From NCBI GenBank assembly GCA_035041965.1, contig JAPYMA010000240.1:241655-305654 (forward strand): a DNA stretch of 64,000 nt, given 5' to 3'. This DNA comes from Anisakis pegreffii (Eukaryota > Nematoda > Chromadorea > Rhabditida > Anisakidae). Position numbers and translations under genes: made by a program. The notes beneath the pieces were generated by a model. The model made no database searches. It was given only the letters and a program-made list of their open reading frames with translations, and had not been told where the DNA came from. Of this stretch, positions 37,153-49,600 are shown in pieces (within the stretch, counting starts at the first letter, position 1; the number at the start of each line of letters is the position of its first letter).

Positions 37153-37881
37153 TGGATATACACCACCTTAAGGCCGAGATTGAGTAACCTAGAAAAACGC
37201 AATGAACTTTGATCGCAAACTTTAATACGAGAGCTATGCCACTTGGACTAATCAGTGATGATGTTCAATAGTCACAATTGGCATGAATACTAGAGTAATT
37301 GAAATCTCTGTCCCGAGAGAACAAATTGGCAAGAAAGATGTATATCACCTTGTAGCCGAGATTTATTAGTTTCCAAAAATGTGATAAATATGTATACTGA
37401 TATATGTACATTGAGTCGTAAGACAGATCTATCTTCCACGAATTCGATCAAAACGCCATGTGTTCACATTGCAAACCAGCTAAAATACAACAGCAACATC
37501 AGAAAATATACCAATACAAAATATTAAATACCAGCAAAATACAACAAAAAGTACGATATCAGTGAAACTCGTTTGACGAATTCGTTGAAGTTCATACTGA
37601 CCATCTGAATTGTAGACCAGATTCACCGCTTACAGAATCGAGCAAAACATAGTACGTGGTATATCACAATTACTACTAAAATGCAAGTCATAGCATAAAT
37701 ATCAGCAAGCTTTAACATAATTCACTACTCTAATTTAACATTTGCGGTCAAAGTTCGTTGCATATTTGGAAACTGCTGAATATCGACTCCAGGATGATAT
37801 ACATCTTTCTTACTAGTTTTTTCTCTCAGGACTAATTGCAAGAGAATTTCAATTACTTCAGTATGCATACCAATTGTGATG
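37153..37881. repeat. Diverged inverted repeat, foldback-like
   Basis: The left arm (37271-37384) and the reverse complement of the right arm (37761-37881) share CACAATTGG, AGTAATTGAAAT, AAGAAAGATGTATATCA and AGTTTCCAAA in the same order. A third, partial copy (37153-37220) lies in direct orientation to the left of the left arm. It includes GAACTTTGA.CGCAAA, which also adjoins the right arm. The 375-bp centre is A-rich with no transposase frame. This looks like the wreck of a DNA-transposon-derived or foldback element. Confidence 0.6.
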
Positions 37882-40062
37882 CTTGAATCTTTACTATATT
37901 CCTCAAAAAATAAACGAGAATGGGAAATATCAAATTACAGTGGACGAGAAAGCGTTGTATCGGATTATTTTCGAGCATGCTATAATCAGTTTCGAGTGTT
38001 ATAATTAATTGGTATGTTTCAGCATGCTGTAATTAGTTACGAGTGCAAAGAAATGTGCATGAAACAATCGCTTTGTAGACAAAAAATAATCGTGGTGTTA
38101 ACGAGAGAGTATTGAATCTGATTTGTATTGAATCTGCAAAATAATCATTATTTGACAGAATCTAGCAGGAGAACGGTTTTATTCTGATCGTGAGAAATTT
38201 ATCGTTCCATTCTGCATGATCATCATTTGAATTGGTATGTTTCAATGCCGTACACTTTTGTTGATCAATGTAGATTCTCATAGCATTTATGTATGCTTCT
38301 GCAATTCTATGCATTTATTTTTGAGTGTTTTGTCAAGAGTTTCATTTTATAGTCAACTGCTGTTTGCCCTTTTGAGTAGTGATTCATTTAGTTATGCAGA
38401 ATGCCGACAGCTGCTTATTTCGATAATAGTAACAATTGTGACGAAGCACAAGAGATGCCGTAATGAATTAAATAAAGGAACGATCATGCATTTTGTTAAT
38501 TGCAAAAGAACTTGGGCGTTGTGGACTGAGATATATGATATATGGTGACGTTTTCGGTGAGGATGACGAAATGCGGATAGTCGTAAAGAGGAAGCCAACG
38601 CCATGGCTTGTATGCGTAACAGCAGCAGCTCTCTATACTTGGCCAACTGAATCTCTAGATTTCTGTCTGGTAAAGCCAAGGGAGGATGTCGTCTAGACTT
38701 TAAAATTCTCTTTCGTGAATTTATAGCCGTCTAACCCTCACATCCGAGAACTTCAACTCCTACTCTATATCTCATCCTTCCTATCCCTTACAAAGTCTTC
38801 GTATCAATTCACTATATCCCTAAACCAATCTGCTTCTCCTCTCGGCTGAATTCGTTGTTCACATATGCGTTTTATGAAATCATTGCAGCAGCATATATGT
38901 TGTGCTAGATTGAATGAAACATATCGCCGAATATACTTATATATATTATATGTGTCATCGTGGCACATTGCATCAGACTCACTCCTACAATACTTCAGAA
39001 CTCATCAGTCATAACTCCATCTTTTTTCCATACTTCGCTTCTAAAAGTACTCAGGTTATTTCAGTTTCATTGAAAACCGTCAGCTTATGGATAGGATAAA
39101 AGCTTATCATGTTAATACTTAAATATCACGGTTCCAGGCGTTTATTCTCGTTCAATCGAGTGCTTTGATATTTTGTTTTCGATATTTCATTCCTGGATTC
39201 CAGAGATGATATCTCATGTTTGTTTCGACAATTTGTCATCATTAATATTCCGGGTTATTACTTATTACTTACACATCGAGCGGTTGTTTTGTTGATCGCG
39301 GTTAGCGATCGGCGGAATGCTTATTTTGTAGACTTATGAATATTTATTGGATTGATATTTGGCTACGTTTAATTGTGCAAAGTATTCACGGCAACTAATT
39401 AAATACTCGGTTGTACTCACTTGGCCTGCTCGCCTAGCCAGCGGGGTGGCTACAATCAAGGCTGAAACAGTGCGAACGGAAACGCGAGCATTGTGGCCAG
39501 CAACGTTACAAACGTTTGATAGCCTGGCCAATCCAGGTAATCCAGGTAATATTCATCCACGTTTCCTTTACTGCTCTCACCAATTACAGATGTTTCGGTT
39601 GCCAGCCACACTTCCATGAACTCGCCTCATTTAAGCCAATCGCTCGTCAGTACCTTATGACATTATAAAGTCATTTATGCATTTTGTATCTCATGTCGTT
39701 TGTTAATAAATTACGAACTTGTAATATAATGGGAGAGAAAACTGTTTGACTCGCAATCGATAGAGATGAATATATAATGTTATGAATAGATAATGTAGTA
39801 CGAGTGAAATCGGCCACGCTTTGCCGAGGCGTGAAAGACACTTGTTCTGATTTGTTGGATATAATGGAGACGTTAATGGAACATTGAATAACAATAGTAA
39901 TAATCACAATAATGACAAATGACATTGGTTGTAGAACTATATCCGATTTGTAGTATAAGAATGAATAAGAGCTCTTTTATCAAGAGTTTTCATGGGGCCG
40001 TTTTGAAGGACGATGACTATTCATTCACGAAGCGTTACTGACGAATATATTATTTGCTGGAA

Positions 40063-40135
40063 GAGGGCAATTGCGCGCTATTCCGTTACTTCGCTAGTTA
40101 GCGGAATAGCCAATCCGCTACTTGATAAATCCCAC
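40063..40135. repeat. Small palindromic repeat, GGGCAAT family, copy 2
   Basis: It contains GAGGGCAAT, perfect 9-bp inverted words GCTATTCCG and CGGAATAGC around a loop containing CGCTAGTTAGC, and CCAATCCGCTAC. These are the same words as in the repeat at 1297-1387. Confidence 0.45.
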
Positions 40136-41211
40136 TGGCTCTGGTAAATAGTATTCGCCAGTCAGTTATTATCACTGATCTGTTGTTATTGCCACAATGT
40201 ATCTACCACGAGTGAAATGGTGACATTCATTAATCATTATTGTCCTTTTTGTGACGATCACCATGATTGTTATTATTCTATCGGACATTATAGCTTCTTT
40301 CATGAATCTATTCAGTCAGCTTTCATCTTTCAAAAAGCAGAACTGATTCTTGATGTTTGTGACATGCGCAGATTTTTCCTGCATTCCAAAATGGTTTTCC
40401 AATAGAACATTTTGTGGAATTTTTTTGTCTCAGTCAAATCGTATGAGTATGACAGGAATAGGTTGAATGCTTTCATTATTATTGGCTTGTCATTCGTTGC
40501 AACATTTCTGATTGATCGCAACCAGAGTCACTTTCGAAGGAATTACTAGAGGCACAATACACCATCTTGCAAATAGATATTATCTTAATGCTTAAGTCGC
40601 GCTTCAGAAACTTTCAATTCTGCCAGTTTTACTCGAAGTTATTGCTGCTCCAAAAAGGAACTTTTCCAAACAATGTGTAACACATTCATCTGGAAAAACT
40701 GAATTTGTTTAGAAAGTAGCACATTTCTTACGTCACTGACAATCGGCTCTGTTACAGTGCAATAGTGCATTGAATATCAATTGTTTATTTATTTCAGTTT
40801 TCAAATGTTTTCGTTGAAAGTGGCCCGAGGAACGGTAACTAACAATCACAGCTGCTTCGACCATTGAATGAGGAGCTGTTAGCGTAAATCTGCACTGCTG
40901 AACGCTCGAAAACAATCTAAAATTCGGTGCTTAAAGCGTTTTGTTGCTCTTTTGATCTGCTTTGGATTTCTTTCTCACAAAACGATTTCATCACCGAATT
41001 CATCAGAAAATTTTGTGGAAAATTGCCTGAATGAATGTTCCTTAGTGTGGTGTTCCATACAATTCTTTATAGTGATTCAGATCGTTTGAAAGTAATCCGT
41101 CGTTGAAGTAATGGCAAATGTAACTCTTCATCCAACAGTGTTTATAATTATTACATTAGATTGTCAGTAACCATTTCAATAATGATATTACTGCAGTGTT
41201 ATGTAATGATA

Positions 41212-41248
41212 TTATGAACACTGCAATATGTAATTGCAGTGTTCATAA
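41212..41248. repeat. Perfect 14-bp-arm hairpin
   Basis: The arms TTATGAACACTGCA and TGCAGTGTTCATAA pair without mismatch across a 9-nt loop. A partial third copy of CTGCAGTGTT lies just upstream at 41191. It is too short for a typical miRNA precursor. Confidence 0.8.
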
Positions 41249-42635
41249 GAACCGCAACAGTAATTAACCATCAAACTGTAATCAATTCTTATTCCCGTTA
41301 TGTTCATGTTATTTGGTCATTTGTGCATTTTTAATATGGATTGTTCGAAGTCTAGTCTTATTTTCAATACGGGTTGCGCTAATTTTAAAATTTACTCGAT
41401 GAGATCATTAAGTGACCCACTTTCATTCTGATGAGATCACTTGAAATATCGTTTTAAAGTCAATACTTATGTGCTAAATTAGAGAATGAATGTTTGAGAA
41501 TTTTTATTTTATTTTACTTATTTCAGAGAGCTAATGAAATTCGCATAAGGTAAGCCACCTGAGATTATCAAGTGGAAGCGATGAGTGCTTTATGATTCAC
41601 GGAATTGAAATCAAATGTGGTGCAGTGACGTTATAAAGTGTTCAGTGTGTTTATGGGCGCAATAAAAGTTAACGTTTCGTTTTATGCGGTGCTTTAACAA
41701 GTGTAAGCATATGATCAGTATGTTAATAAAATCATTATGGAGCAAATTCAGAATGAGCTTGAGGAAGGATGTAGCAATTACCACTGGGCAATATCTGTGA
41801 ATTTCAAATAGCACATCATTTCTTGACTGAGTGGCTGGTGAGCGATTCGTTCTTATAATTGTGTCAGACAACGAAGTCCGGGGAGCAGCTACGGATTTCA
41901 TTTGATTTCCAATGAATTTGCATCAGTTTTCGCTCCAATTTCTTGTAGTTTTCATCTTGTCATATTCACTTTCATAACATTTTCACCTTCTTCGTTAGTT
42001 TTATCATTCCTGGCTTCAGAGAAAAAACGAAAAAAGTAACGCAAAAATTCGAAATGAAAAATTCATTTTGATCAATTTTATGGTGTAATTCAATAGAAGA
42101 ATTCAATTACCAGTGACGTGCTCAGTTCACATAGTGCTAAGCAGATGGCACATTGTTTATTGTTGTCAGATACAAAAAATTCATTTCATTCATCAATCGA
42201 AACGTGTATAAATAGCACTAAAAATAAGCAATTGTTCGTTGTAATACGCCCAAAATGAAGGATTTTTATGGTTGAACAAGGAGACTTGTACTCACCGATT
42301 ATTGGGTCTCCTTGTTGGCCTGAGGAGGAAATGCGAGAAAGAGTTAGATGAATTTCCCGAGAATATTGTCAATATAAACCGAAATCCTCGCTTCTTCAAG
42401 TGTTTATCTGACGTGCATCATTTCATTTGAGCGATTTTTTCGGTGAATATTGTGTTTTCGGTTCAGAAAACATCACAAATTCATTTTCTTATAAATTTCT
42501 CGCGTCATTTCTCCTTTTTCATTGCTCAATAGTCAGTTACAAATGCTATTTGTTCACTTCTTGATGAATCGCTTCGCAGAAAATATCAGCGATCAGTTTA
42601 TGCTGCAACTGATTTCATGCTCTGCAAGTTATTAA

Positions 42636-42728
42636 AAATACGGTTTTCCGTATTTTTACGTATTTACGCATTTCGTATTCCGTATTTTAATACGGGATAC
42701 AGTGTTAAAAATACGGTATTCCGTCTTT
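42636..42728. repeat. Cluster of TACGG palindromes
   Basis: AAAAATACGG and its complement CCGTATTTTT recur several times in both orientations over about 90 bp, making nested small hairpins. Similar wording (GCCGTATTCGTATTTC) reappears near 43336. It may be a degraded satellite or MITE end. Confidence 0.6.
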
Positions 42729-44730
42729 AAAAAAATACACAGCAATAAGTTTTCCATAGCTTCCGTTTGAACCAATCGTAACTAATCACTGATCGAGAGC
42801 CGCGCTGATCTGATTTAAAAATTGCTAATGAATTTAGGAAGTTAAGTCTAGAAACTTTGTTCTGTGTGGCTTATCTCAACACGGTTATTTCAAATCCCTC
42901 TGCTTGGAAGAAGTGGCAAAAGGTAACCTTTTACGGTCTATGATCGTTGAAATGATGACTCAAGCGGTAATATCAGTTATTATATGTGGCAACATGTTGT
43001 TATTGTGAAATATTATTATTATTATTATTGTGAAATACAGTGTTCACTGGTTACCATTTATATTGTCAAAATACAACACGATTCCTTCAATCATTCTTAC
43101 AGTTATATCACTACGCAATTGTTATCAAATTGGTTCTGGATGCACTCTGAAAGGAGAATGCCTGAGAATAATACTAGAAATACTAATGCAATTCGTGTCG
43201 TTTACTAATAATAGTAACAGTATTGGTAATAATAATCGAGCATACAGATGCGAATAAAAAAATGATTAATATTTATAATAATGAAAAGAAGATGAGTTGC
43301 TTCTCTCCTATAATGCAACTGAAATATTGCCGTATGCCGTATTCGTATTTCAAAGTAAACACAAACATTCTTTCTATAATCTAATGATAACCACTCAAAA
43401 TTTGCATTCCTTTCGGATCATGAAATAAGCTTTTCATCCTCTCAAAGCAGCGTTTTGCAATGAAAAATTTGCTTAGGTTACTGGATACGATTGCAATGGT
43501 AAAACTGTTAAATACTGTGATATTCATGCATTCAACTTGATGAATACCGAATACTTTTTACTTTTTTCTGTTTTATTGTTGATCAGAGCCGAGTTCAATT
43601 AAAATTTTTTTGAAGAATAGGTTGAATTAGATTCTCTTCTAGAGTAGGTGATGATATTTACTGTTTATTTATAAGCAGTATTGAGTGACCCTCGAAAAGT
43701 GTTACGGTTTTTATTTGCTTAATGGACACTATCAGTAAGTGCTAACACTTCTTAATGTTTGTCTTTGGGTAGTGCTGATACTTCACTTTAATATCTCTGA
43801 ACTATTCTTCAAATATTAAATATTATCCCCAACAATAGATATTGCGAGTATCTAATATATGACTTATATTAGATAGACCGAAACATATTCAGACTATTAT
43901 TAAATATTATATTTGCGAGTATAAATATTATTTGCGAGTATCAATCCCCAACAATTATACCGAAACATATTCGGACTTTAAATTGACTTATATGATGTTG
44001 ATTTTGTTGTTGAAGTAGTGTTCAAGTGCCTTATTCCCACTCGAATAGGAAGCTGGCAGCGAACGGTAACAGTACAAACAGCGAATGTGACAGTCGTAAT
44101 CGAAGTAAAATGGAAGTGTGATAATTGACTTTTATGTTAATGTTATTGTTTGTTGAGATGGATGGATGGATACTACTACTAGTCGTTATTTTTGTTTGTA
44201 TTTTCGAATTTTAACATCGCACCAGCCATCCACTGAAATCATCATCCATTTACGCCATCAGCGTTATATCGTCGAAAACAGGTTCCGTGCATTGTGCTCT
44301 ATAAGTGAGTGATATGTACTTTTTTGAGTGAAATAAATGAATTTCTTTTATTGTTAGTTGATTACATTTCAAAATCGATGACCGGTTGTTGGCTCAATTC
44401 ACTTGCAATTGCACTTCAAACGCAGTGCAATTCCGTGAACAATGCAAAAATTTTTGTGCTGTTTATCATCTTTTGTCACAGTTATTCATCGACGTTTTGG
44501 TCAGTTTCTAATTGTGAATAATGGATTTGCCTCAACCTAAAACTGATTATTCTCTGATCTTATCACTTCTGGGCTTTTTTCTTATCTTTAATATTTTTTG
44601 ATCTTTCCCGAACTGATATCCATTTTCTGTGTTTGGAAGCTGATCTTTTGATTCGTCCATCTTCATGATCTGGACAGCGGAATTCGTCGGATGCTTTCGC
44701 ATGTTTCCAAATATAAAGACACCTGCTTGG

Positions 44731-44773
44731 TCAGATCAGACTCTCAAATGATGAATTTGAGAGACTGATCTGA
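44731..44773. repeat. 19-bp-arm hairpin
   Basis: The arms at 44731-44749 and 44755-44773 match at 18 of 19 positions with a 5-nt loop. It is compact and nearly perfect. It could be a regulatory stem-loop or a tiny inverted repeat. Confidence 0.75.
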
Positions 44774-46143
44774 ACCGCCCACCTGGGCTGGGCTGATCGC
44801 AGTCCGTTAGTTCCTTTCTGAATTAGCCAATTGTTCGAGTCATCCTGGTATGCACTTATTTTGGCCGTAAAACTAATTGATTTGGTTACTGCAACCAGCC
44901 AAAAATTGACCTTTCAGAGGAATTCTGCAATCAGTCGGAATGCTGCGCTCCAAAATGAAGCGCCTAATCATTAATGCGTTTTGACAGATCGGTCATAATT
45001 AAAACATTGACTATTCTCACAATTCTGAATGTGATTAGCGAAAGAATTACTCTATTCTAATATTGATTATGTGTGAGCACAAAGATGAATTGCTCAAAAA
45101 GATTATGCAAATCTCTCTGCTGGATCTGGCAGCCAGAAGAAGTGCTATCTGATATGCCAGAGTGCATCATAACACATCAGCTCAGATCGCATCATTGATC
45201 AGTGTAATATAGTCAGTCGATAAACTGGGATAATGTTACTATGTCAATAACACGTGATTTTTCCAATAATTTTGTTGCACCCATCTCATCAAAATTTTCA
45301 TATTAATAGAAATCTACGCGTGGTTTTATGATGTGGACAGCTGGATTTACTCACAGTGCCACTTTGCAAACATTATATCGCATTGTATTGCGTCAGCAAT
45401 GCAAAAACTGAAATTAGCCTTCAATGTCCGAAAACTGTAAACGTCATGAATGAATTATTTCCTTTATTAAATATTTCTTATTATGTTGTAGCTGGGATTA
45501 TGGATGAGATTGGTTAAATCTTTTTAATTGATCTGTCAATTACTCATTATTTATTCTGTCTGATTGTAATCAATGACTTCTATCAAATGATTTCGCTGAT
45601 CTATTTGTTCGATGAATGCATTTACTTGTGGTTGGTAAACTGTAATGGTAGCATCTGATCTTCATTCATAAATATTTGATAGTCGTACTTGATCGAAGGA
45701 CATTCGTTCGAGTGGTTCAGTCTCTTAGAAATGGCGTTTATTGTGCGAATAGAGGTGATTTCTGTGTAGTGCGAATTGGCATGAGCCAGCCATATTGTAC
45801 TATTTTTGTACACAAATATCAAATAAACGTGAGAATGGCATTTTGTTGTGTTGAGAATACATTAAATATATGCATTTATTGATATTCACATACATCATCG
45901 ACAGCCCAATCAATTCTCATTTCAATATTCAACTGATCACATTATGTTGAGTGTGTCTATCATCCAGCACAACTTTGTTGAGCCGAGTTCTTTTTATGTG
46001 GATTTGATGCGCGATCATAATATTCCTCATTGAGTGATATGAATATCTCAGAAGATATTTTGAATGATAATGTATTGAACGTTAAATGTAGACTGATTAC
46101 GTTAGCATTTGACAACATTACGTTGAACATTTGATAACATATA

Positions 46144-46249
46144 GACTCAAAAAGGTAATGTTCAATACATTACCTTGTGATTACATTACCAGTACATTAC
46201 CTAACAAGGTAATCGCAAGGTAATGTATTGAACGTTACCATTTTGAGTC
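46144..46249. repeat. 106-bp foldback element with TA flanks
   Basis: Arms of about 41 nt begin GACTCAAAA on the left and end TTTTGAGTC on the right. They pair with about three mismatches around a 24-nt loop. The bases immediately outside are TA on both sides, which is the target duplication made by Tc1/mariner-type elements. It has no coding capacity. It lies about 440 bp upstream of the first glucose-transporter exon. Confidence 0.75.
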
Positions 46250-46689
46250 TACTGAATATTGAGCGTAATCAGCATTTGAACTTTAAAATTTCTCATGTGG
46301 AACTATCTGAAACTGCCTCCTTGAAATCGGTATTTTGTGGATTTGAATAGGTTTATTTGTTAGAGTATAGGTGACAGTTTTGATTGAGCGTTTCAATTTG
46401 ATTTTATTTCCAGTTTATTCGCGCTGATTTTTTCAGACAATCTAGAATTGCATGAAGTAACACGAGTATCTGAGCTCAGTGTTCCACTATCGACAAACGG
46501 TTCGCTGTCGTTAAATCGCTATTAATATCAATATTATTGCCTTCATTATGTTACGTTTACGTGTGAGCCATATCACTCCTATGGCTATGTATTGCGCGAT
46601 TTTACATGGTCATTTTCGTAGTTGATAAGGATGGTGATAGTATTAATAGTTGATATATGCATGATATTTGAAGCTGATCAAGCGAAAGG

Positions 46690-49600
46690 ATGATCATGGC
46701 GAATAGTGACGAGAAGGGCGTAGTCCCTTCAGCCGATTCAACAGATCAAAATGCGCTTCGAAATGAGGAAATCGAGAAAGAGAAGCTTCTGAAACACGAA
46801 GAAGCTGCTAAAGCACTCGGCTCTAAGGTCGATGAAGGTAAACTTAAGGTCAGAAATTTGATTTCTTGTTTTTGTTATCGTTAAAGTATTCTTTTTTTTC
46901 ATCAATACTAGCATTATGGTCATTATTTTTTCGTGTTTGATCTGTCTTCATCGTATTCTGAATTTCCGATCACTCATTTCTTCTGGTCATTAATAAACCA
47001 ATCATTACTCCTACTTGTAATCGCGTATTACTGTTACTTGTTGACTTCATTTTGACTCATTCTATTTTCTGTTCGCTCGAAGCGCTTTATACGACTGCAT
47101 ATAAATGCTATCAGAAAACTGATTGAATATCATACAATCCACTTTTCAAGACAATTTTGCATTGGAACCATTCTAATGTGTATTTGTAGAAAAGTGTTCA
47201 TGCTTCATTATAGGATGGTTAATGTATAGAATCGCATTGAAACATTTCATGATGAACGTTGTTTTGTTTGTTGACAGCTGATCCAAACACGGTTTAATTA
47301 CATTCTGCTGCTGCTGCTGCATACGGAAAATGTTTTATTGAAGCGACTCTATCGGCACGTGCTGATAAACTGTTTGTTTCTCTCTTGAAATTCTCATCAT
47401 ACGAAGAAATATCAATATACAGTTTATGACTGACGAAGGAGATTGATTATCATCATACGAATCGAATCATATCAATAGACAAATGTCAATGTCTAACGTC
47501 TTCATAAGTAAGGAAGCGCAAATTTCGAGGAGTTTTCAAAATATTCTCAAGTGCTGAGTGATTGAGTTTTATGGATTCGTAATTTAGAGTGTAAATGAGA
47601 GCAATAGAGCCATTGAATTTTCCATATATTTGTGGATTTCTAACATTCTAGATTTGATATTCACTCATCGATTGAATCATTTTGATTTACTTCATCCAGT
47701 TCGTCACTCCGTTGCTGCAGCTGAAAGAGAACCTTTCTGTCTTCGAATTTATTCTTCAAGGAATTACTTCCTTGAATCAAATGGTTCTTATATGATATGT
47801 AATCACTTCAGTGTTCTCAAATGATCGTTTCAAATTGTTATTTTCTCGCATTCTTCTCATTAGTTTTCTTCAAACTCGATAAATTGCAAGCAATCAGCTG
47901 CAAATGAAAAACAAAACTGAACAAAATTTCCGTTGTAATGGTGGATGGCTGCTCTTATGAACAATTCATCACTCTTCAGCCATTCGAATAGACAAGTTTG
48001 CATTTTTAAAAAAATTCATTAGATGAACTGTGAAGGACGTAACCACAAAAATACGATAAAAAGAAAAGGGTGGAATAGAACGTTGAATAAGTTAACATTG
48101 ATAGGAAATTCTCGTAAATCTTTCTGTTTTTCTTATGCACATAACTGAATTTGGTTGCAAAAGATGGAGTTGACTGCAGAATAATTTATCATTTTCGTTG
48201 TTTTTGGAAAATTCTCTCGATTTCTCGTGTTTTCCTGCCTGCATTCGCTTCGATAATCATCTACCATCATCATCGTTTCATATTTTTTGTAGAGATCATT
48301 GCCATTTAATTAAAAACTTATGTTCGCTTTCCAACGTCTGACTATGATATATTACAGCAATGATATTTACTGAGCGATGATCGCTCAAATGACTGTCTAA
48401 ATCATCAATTAAAATCATTAATGGAATACTTTCGCTATTCCCTAATGCAGTCGATGTCACTTTCGATTCAGAATTTATGCTTGTTGATGAATGGAGTGCT
48501 GCAGCTAATTGAATTGAACACTGACGTTAACAGTCAACACCTCATTTAATGGCTTTTGAAAGCAGTTTTTTGATTTTTTGGATGGATGTTTGATGCCCAA
48601 ACTGCTTTTTTGCGGCGAATTCTATGCAAATGCAATTCCTCATTTCACTTTTTTATCCGAAAATTGCGATAAACCACACAATGAAACAGTGAAGATGGAT
48701 AATTGAAGCGATCTAATTTACCGAGGTATAATTTAATAACGGATGTATATATGCATGATGTGTGGCATACTGAATGGCACGATATATCTGTATAATATAA
48801 AAACATGAGAGTAATGAATCGGATTAGATTTATGGTTTATACTAGGTTTATGGCAGATAATTTTGATATTCGGAGCAGAAAAAAGTGCGGATGCAGTCAT
48901 GAACCAATTTTTTTGAGTGGGTGCGATCATCTATAAAATGCAATGGATATATGTTTTTATGAGGTCATATTTAAGATTTGCTTTATGATATCCCATTAAA
49001 GTGAATTAAACTCAACGCATTCAATTATTCTGATTGAACAATTTCAATTTGAACATGAGTCGAGTCATGTTGTATCGGAATCATATTGTATGCTTAAGAG
49101 ACAGTCACTTCATTGTGGACACTCAGGATCGGTTCCAGAAACCTGAAGTTGAGGTGGAAGGGGATGAGGATCTGTCTGATTGAAATGAAAATGATGAAGA
49201 TCCCTGAGCAACCTGACCAGAATAAATTCCCTTCATTTATTAGCTCCGGAGAGACAACTTTCTCTTCTCATTGGATCGCCATCATTTGCTTTTTCTGCTC
49301 CTTTCCATTTGCTCTCACAATCAGCTCGTGATTTGTTCTGTGCCTGCAATGCTTCAACTACTCAAATTGGTGTTACACTCCTAAACGCGACTTATCTTGC
49401 TTTTCAATCCATATTCCTACTTTGAGTCTTATCCCTCTCGTGTCATAAGATGCAATCAGGCAAAGATATCACCTATGAATCTGTTCAGTTCAAATTCATT
49501 TGCTCGTTCAACTGCTTCTAAGAGTATTTCTACGCAAGCTGTGTACCGACGATGGGCAAACGGTCGCGGTCGCATATCTTCACTGAATATATATTTATCT

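Larger units (their letters stand above)
35436..46689. other. Repeat-rich intergenic region, no supported gene
   Basis: Between the lectin start and the first glucose-transporter exon I found no exon with a recognisable domain. Open frames at 38237-38696, 39334-39619, 40217-40521 and 45622-45882 lie on both strands and look random. Structure seen: a CCAAATCCAAATCAATT tandem repeat at about 35965-36010, a diverged inverted repeat at 37153-37881, a palindromic repeat at 40063-40135, hairpins at 41212-41248, 44731-44773 and 46144-46249, TACGG-type palindromes at 42636-42728, an ATT microsatellite at 43008-43032, and local duplications at 43820-43985. Confidence 0.5.

Noticed and set aside
39334..39619. 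Overlapping frames on both strands around a relatively GC-rich segment
   Set aside because: No recognisable family, no consistent splice partners, and both strands are open, which suggests composition and not coding.
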